Position numbers and translations under genes: made by a program | Notes under the pieces: generated by a model | What the model saw: only the letters and a program-made list of their open reading frames with translations | Database searches by the model: none | What the model was told of the DNA's origin: nothing | NCBI RefSeq assembly: GCF_019598945.1 | Contig: NZ_CP080598.1 | Coordinates: 1,612,001-1,676,000, forward strand | Direction of reading: 5' to 3' | DNA from: Sphaerospermopsis torques-reginae ITEP-024 | Lineage (GTDB): Bacteria; Cyanobacteriota; Cyanobacteriia; Cyanobacteriales; Nostocaceae | Length of the DNA stretch: 64,000 nt | Shown: positions 26,881 to 35,416 of the stretch, piece after piece | How the letters are laid out: each line of letters begins with the position of its first letter | How positions within the stretch are numbered: position 1 is the first letter of the stretch

Positions 26881-27729
26881 ATGCACCAACACACGTTAGC
26901 TAAGGAAATTACTCAAACGGGTGTGGGACTGCATAGCGGTGTGAATACCAGTATGCGGATACTACCAGCAGAACCGGGAAGCGATCGCTATTTTGTGCGG
27001 GTGGATTTGCCTAATTCGCCGATAATTCCTGCTAAAATTGCAACAGTTAATCAAACTGTTCTATCAACTCAGTTGGGTACAGATGAAGTTTATGTCCGCA
27101 CGGTAGAGCATTTGTTAGCAGCTTTGTCAGCTATGGGTGTGGATAATGCGCGGATTGAAATTGATGGACCAGAAGTACCGCTGTTAGATGGTTCGGCTCA
27201 GGTGTGGACTGATAGTATTGCTGCTGTGGGTTTGGTATCACAACCAGCCAGTGATGAATCAGCGCCTATAGCGATTAAAGAACCTATTTCGGTTTATCAA
27301 GGTGATGCTTTTGTCTGCGCCCTACCATCCCCAGAAACCCGTTTTAGCTATGGGATTGATTTTGATGTACCTGCAATTGGTAATCAATGGTATAGTTTCT
27401 CATTATCTCTGAATCCAGAAGATACCAAAAACTCCTTTGTGACAGAAATTGCACCGGCTCGTACTTTTGGGTTATTACATCAAATTGAATATCTGCAAAA
27501 ATCAGGATTGATCAAAGGTGGCAGCTTGGATAATGCACTGGTTTGTGGTGCTGATGGTTGGCTAAATCCACCGTTAAGATTTGCAAATGAGCCAGTACGT
27601 CATAAAATATTAGATTTAGTGGGAGATATTAGCTTATTAGGTAAATTTCCTGTTGCTCACTTCTTGGCTTACAAAGCTAGTCACAATCTCCATATTCAAT
27701 TGGCGGAGAAGATTTTAGAATTTTGCTGA
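26881..27729 (+). CDS. lpxC: UDP-3-O-acyl-N-acetylglucosamine deacetylase
   Basis: The protein (282 aa) is the zinc-dependent deacetylase committing UDP-acyl-GlcNAc to lipid A synthesis. Zinc ligands are His77 (EHLLAAL), His241 and Asp245 (HKILDLVGD), with catalytic His268 in KASHNLH. The opening [18 protein letters not shown] is typical. It is slightly shorter than the E. coli enzyme (305 aa), as usual in cyanobacteria. It acts in the cytoplasm and is followed by fabZ after about 90 bp. Confidence 0.96.
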   Translation: MHQHTLAKEITQTGVGLHSGVNTSMRILPAEPGSDRYFVRVDLPNSPIIPAKIATVNQTVLSTQLGTDEVYVRTVEHLLAALSAMGVDNARIEIDGPEVPLLDGSAQVWTDSIAAVGLVSQPASDESAPIAIKEPISVYQGDAFVCALPSPETRFSYGIDFDVPAIGNQWYSFSLSLNPEDTKNSFVTEIAPARTFGLLHQIEYLQKSGLIKGGSLDNALVCGADGWLNPPLRFANEPVRHKILDLVGDISLLGKFPVAHFLAYKASHNLHIQLAEKILEFC

Positions 27730-27818
27730 GGAATTTGGCTAAAAATTCACTAAAATTTAAGATTGTACGCTATTTTCTAGCCTACTTAATTTCCAGATTC
27801 TTATAAAATATAGTACCA

Positions 27819-28334
27819 ATGTCAACTCTCACCCAAGCTAATTCTACTCAAGTGACTACATCTGAAGGAGAACATCAGGAAACCAATACACCGGCAATTA
27901 AAACAACTTTCACGGTGGAAGAGATTCAGCAACTGCTACCGCACCGTTATCCTTTTTTGCTGGTCGATAAAATTATTGACTATGTTCCTGGAAAATTGGC
28001 TGTGGGTGTAAAAAACGTCACTTTTAATGAACCTCAGTTCCAAGGTCATTTCCCCGGACGCTCATTGATGCCTGGTGTACTCATTGTAGAAGCAATGGCG
28101 CAGGTTGGAGGGGTGGTTATGACCCAAATGCCTGATATACCAAAAGGACTGTTTGTTTTTGTGGGTATTGATAAAGTCCGTTTCCGTCGCCAAGTTGTAC
28201 CAGGTGATCAGTTAATTATGACAGTGGAACTGTTATCAATTAAGCAGCGTCGTTTTGGTAAAATGCAGGGACGAGCTGAAGTTGATGGACAACTGGCTGC
28301 TGAAGGGGAGCTAATGTTTTCTTTGGTTAGCTAA
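27819..28334 (+). CDS. fabZ: (3R)-hydroxyacyl-ACP dehydratase
   Basis: The protein (171 aa) dehydrates 3-hydroxyacyl-ACP in fatty-acid elongation and thereby competes with LpxA for the same acyl donor. The hot-dog fold motif [10 protein letters not shown] (42-51) and catalytic His77 in FQGHFPG and Glu91 in VEAMAQVGG are present. The first ~30 residues are a Ser/Thr-rich extension beyond the core. A 10-bp tandem AGCTAAGTTT repeat follows the stop codon (28328-28351). The gap to lpxA (28335-28678) otherwise holds AATCCAA/AATCTAA heptads at about 28570-28600. Confidence 0.96.
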   Translation: MSTLTQANSTQVTTSEGEHQETNTPAIKTTFTVEEIQQLLPHRYPFLLVDKIIDYVPGKLAVGVKNVTFNEPQFQGHFPGRSLMPGVLIVEAMAQVGGVVMTQMPDIPKGLFVFVGIDKVRFRRQVVPGDQLIMTVELLSIKQRRFGKMQGRAEVDGQLAAEGELMFSLVS

Positions 28335-28678
28335 GTTTAGCTAAGTTTAGCTACAACTGGGCTGAATTTGGCTTTTTAGATTTGGGGCATAGCCGTGAAC
28401 TGCCCTAAGTCAATTATAAGTAAGAATAACTGTAAACACGAAAAATCACAAGCGTATTTACTGTTGGCTGGACTTTGATCAGACAATTTTGGATTTAAGG
28501 TTTAAGATTTGTTTCAATAATAAATTTAGGTACTTGTACCCCTTTGTTATTTTTAGATAGCTATCTTCAATCCAAAATCTAAAATCCAAAATCCAAAATT
28601 CGTTATCCTCACACATAACACACATAACTTATTTTGCCCGACACTTTTTTCAATGAACTCAGTTCTGGAGAGTCACCC

Positions 28679-29497
28679 TTGAAGACACTTATTCATCCAA
28701 CTGCTGTAATACATCCTGATGCGGAACTCCACTCAACGGTGCAAGTCGGTGCTTATGCTGTGATTGGAGCGAATGTTAAAGTCGGACCGGAAACTGTAAT
28801 TGGCGCTCATGCAATTTTAGATGGTCTTTGTGAAATTGGGGCGGGAAATCATATTTTTCCTGGTGCTGTTATTGGTATGGAACCCCAGGATCTCAAGTAT
28901 GTGGGAGAACCTACTTGGGTAAAAATTGGTGATAATAATGCTATTCGTGAGTATGTAACTATTAACCGCGCTACTGGCCGGGGTGAAGCGACGATCATCG
29001 GTAACGGGAATTTACTGATGGCTTATGTTCATGTTGGACATAATTGCGTGATTGAGGACTCAGTGGTTATTGCTAATTCTGTGGCTTTAGCTGGTCATGT
29101 GTATATTGAGTCTAGAGCGAGGTTAAGCGGGGTTTTAGGTGTTCATCAGTTTGTACATATCGGTGGTATGTCTATGATTGGTGGGATGACTCGCATTGAT
29201 CGAGATGTTCCTCCTTATATGTTGGTTGAGGGCAATCCATCACGGGTGCGATCGCTCAATTTGGTGGGGCTAAAACGCTCAGGAATGCCCGCTAAGGAGT
29301 TTCAACTTCTGAAAAAAGCTTTTCGCATTCTCTACCGTTCTGATTTGCTGTTTAAAGAGGCTTTGGCAGAGTTGGAATTGTTGGGAGATACCGCACAGTT
29401 GGAACATCTACGCCGTTTTCTGCTATTGGCGCAAATGCCTGGAAGACGCGGTTTAATTCCCGGAAAGGGTAAAATTTCTGCAAGTGATGCGTCGTGA
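28679..29497 (+). CDS. lpxA: UDP-N-acetylglucosamine O-acyltransferase
   Basis: The protein (272 aa) performs the first acylation of UDP-GlcNAc in lipid A synthesis. It is a left-handed beta-helix of hexapeptide repeats (IHPTAVIHPDAEL and onward) with a C-terminal helical domain. His121 in YVHVGH corresponds to catalytic His125 of E. coli. I chose TTG 28679 because it gives MKTLIHPTAVIHP and has GGAGAG about eight bases upstream; a TTG at 28634 is also in frame but would add 15 unconserved residues. Followed by heptads and lpxB. Confidence 0.94.
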   Translation: MKTLIHPTAVIHPDAELHSTVQVGAYAVIGANVKVGPETVIGAHAILDGLCEIGAGNHIFPGAVIGMEPQDLKYVGEPTWVKIGDNNAIREYVTINRATGRGEATIIGNGNLLMAYVHVGHNCVIEDSVVIANSVALAGHVYIESRARLSGVLGVHQFVHIGGMSMIGGMTRIDRDVPPYMLVEGNPSRVRSLNLVGLKRSGMPAKEFQLLKKAFRILYRSDLLFKEALAELELLGDTAQLEHLRRFLLLAQMPGRRGLIPGKGKISASDAS

Positions 29498-29548
29498 TTT
29501 ATGAGTGATGAATGATGAATCACGCCTATATTCATCATTCATTTTTAG

Positions 29549-29669
29549 GAGAGGGAACAGGGAACAGGGAACAGGGAACAGGTAAGAGAAAAAAGATATT
29601 ACAAGCAATTAGCCGGTCATGATCTAAAATCTAAAATCTAAAATCTAAAATCTAAAATCTAAAATTCAA
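29549..29669. repeat. GGGAACA and AATCTAA heptad arrays before lpxB
   Basis: About four GGGAACA units (29549-29581) and six AATCTAA units (about 29622-29665). The second array ends directly before the lpxB ATG at 29670. Confidence 0.85.
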
Positions 29670-30824
29670 ATGCGGATATTTATCAGCACTGGGGAAGTTT
29701 CTGGAGATTTACAAGGGGCGTTGTTAATTAAGGCGCTGCAAAATCAAGCTCAAGCTTTGGGGTTAAATTTAGACATTGTGGCCTTGGGTGGTGAGAAGAT
29801 GGCCGCAGCAGGAGCGACAATTTTAGGGGATACTAGCGGTATTGGTTCGATGGGTATAATTGAAGCTTTGCCGTATTTTATTCCTACTATTCAGGTACAA
29901 AAAAGGGCGATCGCTTATCTACAAAAAAATCCACCTGATATCATAGTTTTGATTGATTATATGACTCCTAATATCGGGATTGGGAGTTATATGAATGAAC
30001 ATTTTCCCGATGTTCCTGTGGTGTATTACATCGCGCCTCAAGAATGGGTGTGGTCGATGAGTTTGGAGAGAACAAAAAGAATTGTTAGTTTTACGGATAA
30101 GCTATTAGCAATTTTCCCAGAAGAAGCTCGTTATTATCAAGAAAAAGGGGCTAAAGTTAATTGGGTGGGTCATCCTTTAGTTGATAAAATGGCTAATGCA
30201 CCGAGTAGAAAAGATGCGCGGGAAATGTTAGGAATTAAAGAGGAAGAAATAGCGATCGCTCTTTTACCTGCTTCCCGTAGTCAAGAATTAAAATATCTCT
30301 TACCTGTCATTTTTCAAGCTGCTCAAAATATTCAATCTAAGTTACCAACGGCGCGGTTTTTTATTCCTTTATCTTTGGAAAAATTTAGAGATAAAATTGC
30401 CAAAGCTATTCAAAATTATGGGTTAAAAGCAACAATATTATCTGGTAAACAACAGGAAATTTTTGCTGCTGTGGATTTTGCAATTACTAAATCTGGAACA
30501 GCCAATTTAGAGTTAGCTTTAGCTAATGTTCCCCAGGTAGTAGTTTACAGTCTTAGTCCTTTTACTGCTTGGGTTGCGCGGAATATTCTTAAAGGTTCGA
30601 TTCCCTTTGCTTCACCTGTAAATTTAGTTTTGATGCGAGAAATTGTTCCAGAATTTTTACAGGAAAAAGCAACAGCAGAGAATATTACTCAAGCTGCAAT
30701 GGAATTATTATTAAATAGTGAAAAGCGGGAAAAAACCTTATTAGATTATCAAGAAATGCGGCAATGTTTAGGAGATTTGGGAGTGTGCGATCGCGCTGCT
30801 AAGGAAATTTTAGAAATGCGGTAA
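29670..30824 (+). CDS. lpxB: lipid-A-disaccharide synthase
   Basis: The protein (384 aa) joins UDP-diacylglucosamine and lipid X to lipid A disaccharide at the inner membrane surface. It is a GT19 glycosyltransferase: N-terminal MRIFISTGEVSGDLQGALL, the central WVWSMSLERTKRI and HPLVDKM, and the C-terminal nucleotide-binding region LLPASRSQELKYLLP and TKSGTANLELAL. Full length. It closes the purC-bamA-lpx cluster. GGTAATT heptads (30823-30864) follow the stop. Confidence 0.95.
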   Translation: MRIFISTGEVSGDLQGALLIKALQNQAQALGLNLDIVALGGEKMAAAGATILGDTSGIGSMGIIEALPYFIPTIQVQKRAIAYLQKNPPDIIVLIDYMTPNIGIGSYMNEHFPDVPVVYYIAPQEWVWSMSLERTKRIVSFTDKLLAIFPEEARYYQEKGAKVNWVGHPLVDKMANAPSRKDAREMLGIKEEEIAIALLPASRSQELKYLLPVIFQAAQNIQSKLPTARFFIPLSLEKFRDKIAKAIQNYGLKATILSGKQQEIFAAVDFAITKSGTANLELALANVPQVVVYSLSPFTAWVARNILKGSIPFASPVNLVLMREIVPEFLQEKATAENITQAAMELLLNSEKREKTLLDYQEMRQCLGDLGVCDRAAKEILEMR

Positions 30825-30864
30825 TTGGTAATTGGTAATTGGTAATTGGTAATTGGTAATTGGT
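30823..30864. repeat. heptad tandem repeat (GGTAATT)n
   Basis: Five to six units begin at the lpxB stop codon. The same unit recurs near 58970-59010 between rplP and rpsC. Confidence 0.85.
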
Positions 30865-30963
30865 GATAATATATATTTTATTGTTACCTATTCCCTATTG
30901 CCTATTCCCTGCCTCCACGGAAAATTTATAAATCAAATCGGAACACTATAACTAATCAATTCA

Positions 30964-32295
30964 ATGATGAAAAAAAGACCCATAGCAGTTGATTTATTTG
31001 CAGGTGCAGGAGGAATGACCCTTGGTTTTGAACAAGCTGGTTTTGATGTCCTTGCTGCTGTAGAATTAGATCCTATACATTGTGTAATTCATAAATTTAA
31101 TTTTCCTTTTTGGAAAGTGTTATGTAAAAGTGTAGAAGATACCACAGGTTTAGAAATTAGAAATAGTAGCGAAATTGAAAATCAAGAAATTGATGTTGTT
31201 TTTGGTGGTCCACCCTGTCAAGGGTTTTCATTAATTGGTAAACGGTCTTTTGATGACCCCAGAAATTCCTTAGTTTTTCATTTTATTAGGTTGGTGTTAG
31301 AATTACAACCGAAATATTTGGTGATGGAAAATGTCAAAGGAATGACGGTAGGTAAACATAAAGAATTTATTGCCGAAATTATTGATAAGTTTGAAAATAA
31401 CGGTTACAAAGTTAATCATAATTATCAAGTTTTAAATGCTGCTAATTACGGAGTACCCCAAAATCGAGAAAGATTGTTTTTGTTAGGTTGTCGTCGAGAT
31501 TTAGAATTACCAAATTATCCTGATAAAAGCACCCATCCAGCTAAATTAAATACTAAATCAAATACTAAATCAAATACTAAATCAAAAAAAGCTATGAAAC
31601 TACCTGCAACCCCTACCGTATGGGAAGCATTGCAAGATTTACCAACCATAGAAAATTACCCAGAATTATTACAACAAGATTGGGTTTTAGCTGAATTTGG
31701 TAAACCCAGTAAATACGGTAAGAAAATGCGTAATCTGTGCATTGCTAACAATAATTATTCCTATTCCCGTAAATTTGATCATCACATTTTAACATCGAGT
31801 TTGAGAACAAAACATAGTCCTGAATCTATTGAAAGATTTGCGTCAACTCCTCATGGTAAAAATGAACCAATTAGCCGTTTTTATAAACTAGATCCTGACG
31901 GTTTATGTAATACATTAAGAGCAGGAACAGCGAGTAATAAAGGTGCTTTTACTTCTCCTCGTCCTATACATCCATTTGTACCAAGATGTATTACTGTCAG
32001 GGAAGCTGCACGTTTACATTCCTTTCCTGACTGGTTTAGATTTCATCCTACCAAATGGCATGGTTTTAGACAAATTGGTAATTCTGTTCCTCCACTTTTA
32101 GCGCAAGCGGTTGCGGCGGAAATTATTAAGGTTTTAAATGTCGAAGTTTCTCAAAATACAAAGATAAAAAGTTTGGGAGATGAGAAGTTATTAATTTTGA
32201 ATATGTCACAAGCTGCAAAACATTTTAATGTGAGTTCAAATATTATTGAACCAAGGGTAAGGAAAAAGCAGGAGAAATTAACAACAAGTTGCTAA
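30964..32295 (+). CDS. solitary DNA (cytosine-5-)-methyltransferase
   Basis: The protein (443 aa) shows the ordered m5C-methylase motifs: I DLFAGAGGMTLGFE, IV GGPPCQGFS with the catalytic Cys, VI ENVKG, VIII QNRERLFLLG, IX REAARLHSFPDWF and X QIGNSVPPLLAQAVA. The variable region (about 190-330) should set the target. It opens with a four-fold 12-bp tandem repeat (about 31547-31590) encoding NTKS units followed by Lys residues. A ~50-residue tail follows motif X. No restriction endonuclease gene of matching type is adjacent, so it may be an orphan methylase like those acting on cyanobacterial palindromes; the target is not readable from sequence. Confidence 0.92.
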   Translation: MMKKRPIAVDLFAGAGGMTLGFEQAGFDVLAAVELDPIHCVIHKFNFPFWKVLCKSVEDTTGLEIRNSSEIENQEIDVVFGGPPCQGFSLIGKRSFDDPRNSLVFHFIRLVLELQPKYLVMENVKGMTVGKHKEFIAEIIDKFENNGYKVNHNYQVLNAANYGVPQNRERLFLLGCRRDLELPNYPDKSTHPAKLNTKSNTKSNTKSKKAMKLPATPTVWEALQDLPTIENYPELLQQDWVLAEFGKPSKYGKKMRNLCIANNNYSYSRKFDHHILTSSLRTKHSPESIERFASTPHGKNEPISRFYKLDPDGLCNTLRAGTASNKGAFTSPRPIHPFVPRCITVREAARLHSFPDWFRFHPTKWHGFRQIGNSVPPLLAQAVAAEIIKVLNVEVSQNTKIKSLGDEKLLILNMSQAAKHFNVSSNIIEPRVRKKQEKLTTSC

Positions 32296-32433
32296 TATCA
32301 TTTTACTTTGAAGATGCACATAATACGAAAACTCCCAAATCTTGATATATCTTGATTTGAAGTTTTGCGATTATGTGCAAGCTCAATGAAAATTGATATA
32401 AACTATAATTAGCAGTTATTGGGAACAAAAATC

Positions 32434-32970
32434 ATGACTGTAACCAAATCTTTATCACTAACACTAGAACAGTTTCTCAAACTACCAGAAACTAAACCAC
32501 CAAATGAATATATCAACGGCGAAATCATCCAAAAACCCATGCCAAAAACTCGCCATTCTCGACTTCAAGGTAAAATTATTAATACCGTAAATCAAGTCAC
32601 AGAACTAAATAAAATTGCTTATGCTTTTCCAGAGTTAAGGTGTACATTTGCTGGTAGATCAATTATTCCAGATATAGCCATTATTCGCTGGGAAAATATC
32701 GCCTTTGATGATAATGGTGAAGTTGTAGATGATGTTGTAATTGCACCAGATTGGACTATAGAAATTTTGTCTCCAGAACAAAGTTATAATAGAGTGACTG
32801 GCAATATTTTACATTGTATTAAATATGGTTGTCAATTGGGATGGTTAATTGACCCAGATGATCGATCAATTTTGATTTTTCAACCTCAAAAAGAACCAGA
32901 ATTAAAATACGGAAAAGATGATTTAATTATCTTGCCGGGAATAGAATTAAATTTAACAGTAGAAGAATAA
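32434..32970 (+). CDS. Uma2-family (DUF820) PD-(D/E)XK endonuclease-like protein
   Basis: The protein (178 aa) belongs to the Uma2 family, hugely expanded in cyanobacteria. Typical segments are LTLEQFLKLPETKPPNEYINGEI, KPMPKTRHSRLQGKI, the Asp of IPDIAII and the Glu of TIEILSPEQ, consistent with a PD-(D/E)XK core. Function in vivo is unknown. ATG 32434 gives the conserved MTVTKSLSLTLEQF. Its stop codon lies at the point where homology of the convergent prohibitin gene ends, so it may have arrived by insertion or rearrangement. Confidence 0.85.
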   Translation: MTVTKSLSLTLEQFLKLPETKPPNEYINGEIIQKPMPKTRHSRLQGKIINTVNQVTELNKIAYAFPELRCTFAGRSIIPDIAIIRWENIAFDDNGEVVDDVVIAPDWTIEILSPEQSYNRVTGNILHCIKYGCQLGWLIDPDDRSILIFQPQKEPELKYGKDDLIILPGIELNLTVEE

Positions 32971-33586
32971 AACTTGCTTGTTTTGCTTCTTGTTCTGCTA
33001 TTTGTTTCGCTTCAATCGCTCTACTAAACTCTGGAGAAAAGGAAAAATTCACTAAAGATACATCATCTACAATTACACCATAAGGTTCTAAACGACTTTT
33101 TAAATTTGCGTCGATTTCTTGTTTTAATTCTGTACGTTTTGTGATTATTTCTTCAGCAGTTTTTTTAGCTGTAGCTGCTTTCAAAACTTCGGAAACTGCG
33201 GGTGTCATAATCCCATTAATAATTAATTGCTCATCTCCCACTTGTTGAAAAACTCGGTTCACTTTTAACGGATCAATGTGCCAGTTGACTGCTAATTCTG
33301 TGGTAATTGTTTGCAAATCTTTAGAAGCAGCACCAGCATTAAAACTATTTTGTTGCACGCGAACATTGAGCTTTTTAACTGTTGTGACAATGGGAATGAT
33401 TGGGTGTAATCCTTCATCTAAAACTGTATCTTGCACCTTTCCAAACTGCATCAAAACACCCCTTTCACCAGCATTGACAATAGCAAAAGGACGCAGCATC
33501 ATTGCTAAAAACAAGAATAATAATCCTCCTCCTAAATAAAATACAATTTGCGAATTGTGAAGGACATTGATGTTATTATTTCTCAT
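32927..33586 (-). pseudogene. prohibitin-family (SPFH) protein, C-terminally truncated
   Basis: The frame (219 aa) has an N-terminal TM anchor (FYLGGGLLFLFLAMML) and a good SPFH/prohibitin domain from IVNAGERGVLMQFGKV through DDVSLVNFSFSPEFSRAIEAKQIAEQEAKQA. Cyanobacterial prohibitins normally continue for roughly 60-70 more residues with a coiled coil. Here native sequence stops after EAKQA, and the last ~14 residues (FILLLLNLILFPAR) are the antisense of the Uma2 gene end, with which it overlaps by 44 bp. The protein could still be made, but lacks its assembly domain. Confidence 0.75.
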
Positions 33587-33777
33587 GGCTGTATGTTCCT
33601 TAACTCAACTGTATCTGAGAGTAGCTATCAGATAAAAAAAATCAAGATTTATACAAAAAAATTAGCAAAAATTTACATAGGGTTGAATGTTTAGTCTATA
33701 TATATATAAGATACAAAATTAAAAGTAGGCATTTCGGAAAATCAAGATTTTGATCACAATTGAAATAGACAAACAAT

Positions 33778-34443
33778 ATGCAAATTCAACAAATTCATCC
33801 TTGGCCATCTAGCGTTGAAGAAGCGACGGAAATTCAAGAAACTTTACGAAATCAAGTTATTACTACAGATCAACTCAACACACCTATTCAATATGTTGCT
33901 GGTGTGGATATGGGTTTTCTGGAAGATGGTACAATGTGCCGTGCAGCGGTAGCAGTGCTAAGTTTTCCTGACTTGAAAGTTGTGGAAACAAGCCTAGTAT
34001 ACCGTCCTACAACGTTTCCTTATATACCTGGATTTTTATCTTTTCGGGAAATACCCGCTATTCTTGATGCCTTAGAAAAAATTAAAAATATACCTAATAT
34101 AATATTGTGTGATGGTCAAGGAATTGCTCATCCTCGCAGATTTGGAATAGCTTGCCATTTAGGTGTTTTAGTGGATATACCAACTATAGGTGTAGCAAAA
34201 TCCCTACTTGTTGGTAAGTATGAAGAACTACCAGCAGCTAAAGGGAGTTGGCAGCCATTAATACATAAAAATGAAACAGTAGGCGCAGTTTTACGGACTC
34301 GTACTGGAGTTAAACCTTTGTATATCTCCAGTGGCCATCGTATCAGCCTACCTACAGCAATTGACTATGTATTACGGTGTACATCTAAATATCGTTTGCC
34401 AGAAACTACACGCATTGCTGATAAACTAGCATCAAACAGATAA
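33778..34443 (+). CDS. nfi: endonuclease V
   Basis: The protein (221 aa) should cleave DNA near deoxyinosine and other deaminated bases, starting alternative excision repair. Catalytic acidic residues are Asp44 (AGVDMGF), Glu91 (PGFLSFRE) and Asp112 (CDGQGIAHPRRFG), and the wedge motif PYIPG is intact. Length is normal. It stands alone on the plus strand between the truncated prohibitin and the first FHA gene. Confidence 0.95.
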   Translation: MQIQQIHPWPSSVEEATEIQETLRNQVITTDQLNTPIQYVAGVDMGFLEDGTMCRAAVAVLSFPDLKVVETSLVYRPTTFPYIPGFLSFREIPAILDALEKIKNIPNIILCDGQGIAHPRRFGIACHLGVLVDIPTIGVAKSLLVGKYEELPAAKGSWQPLIHKNETVGAVLRTRTGVKPLYISSGHRISLPTAIDYVLRCTSKYRLPETTRIADKLASNR

Positions 34444-34581
34444 AGTATAAAAAGTATAAATGGTGAAGATAATCATTCTTTAATTTTGATTTTCAAGACT
34501 TGCTAAATTGCTACCAATCATGTTAGGAATCCCACAGCATAAAGTTGAATCCATTAAATGTATTAAAGTTATCTAAAAATC

Positions 34582-35118
34582 ATGAATGTACTAACTTTAC
34601 AGTGGCAAGAAGCAGGTCAAAATAAAACTCAACAAATTTATGAAAAACATAACAGTAAAAACGCTGGTACTTGTCGCATTGGACGTGATCCAGCAAAGTG
34701 TGATATTGTTTTAACTCATCCGACAGTATCCGGTTTACACATTGAGATATTTTTTAATTCTCAGCAACAACGTTTTTATATTAGAAATTTACGTGAACCA
34801 AACCCCCCACAAATAGATGGTAAATCTTTAGTTAAAGGGGAAATAGCTTTAAATGAAAAAAGCATTATTTATTTAGGACAACAACAACTACAAGTTACGG
34901 CAATTTCTGTTAGTAGTATTCCTTCTACGATCATAGTCCAACCACCAAAACAACCCGTACATCACCACCATAAACCATCTATTCCAACACAACCAAATTC
35001 GGTGTATGGTTTAGACTGTCCTAAATGTCATAAAGTTTCCCCACCAGAAAATTTACAAATAGGTTGTCCTTGGTGTGGTACATCTTTAGCTGCTGCTGTT
35101 AGTGTAATTATTGGGTGA
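34582..35118 (+). CDS. FHA domain protein with C-terminal zinc ribbon
   Basis: The protein (178 aa) has an N-terminal FHA domain (about 10-110) with the phosphothreonine-binding residues in CRIGRDPAKCD and SGLHIEIFF. A Pro/His-rich linker follows (VHHHHKPSIP). The C-terminal CPKCHKV...GCPWCG pair of CxxC motifs should bind zinc. It probably reads Thr-phosphorylated partners of Ser/Thr kinases, which are common in filamentous cyanobacteria. A second FHA gene lies ~290 bp downstream on the same strand, separated by repeats. No partner is identified. Confidence 0.82.
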   Translation: MNVLTLQWQEAGQNKTQQIYEKHNSKNAGTCRIGRDPAKCDIVLTHPTVSGLHIEIFFNSQQQRFYIRNLREPNPPQIDGKSLVKGEIALNEKSIIYLGQQQLQVTAISVSSIPSTIIVQPPKQPVHHHHKPSIPTQPNSVYGLDCPKCHKVSPPENLQIGCPWCGTSLAAAVSVIIG

Positions 35119-35131
35119 TTGGTGATTGGTG

Positions 35132-35416
35132 ACAGGTGACAGGTGACAGGTGACAGAAAAGAGGGAGCATCCCAAATATGTAAATTAATTTTGATCTAAC
35201 GGAAAAAATGATCTAAGGTCTTGATATGATTGAACCGCAAAGGACGCAAAGGACACAAAGGTAAGAGAGTTTCAGAGATTTTTTGGTGTTGCTGCGGTTA
35301 TTGTTTCAAAATTGGGATGCTCCCCAGAAAATAGGGAATAGGAAAATCAGGAAAATAACTAATAACTAATAACTAATAACTAATGACTAATAACTAATAA
35401 CTAATAACTAATGACT
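35132..35416. repeat. repeat-filled gap between the two FHA genes
   Basis: GGTGACA heptads (35132-35154), a CGCAAAGGACGCAAAGG-type dispersed repeat (35233-35270) and an AACTAAT/GACTAAT array (about 35354-35416). The last array reads into the coding sequence: the ATGACTAAT at 35411 that starts the second FHA gene is itself a repeat unit. Confidence 0.85.

Noticed and set aside
28634-28678. Earlier TTG start for lpxA
   Set aside because: The added residues are not conserved, and TTG 28679 has GGAGAG at good spacing.
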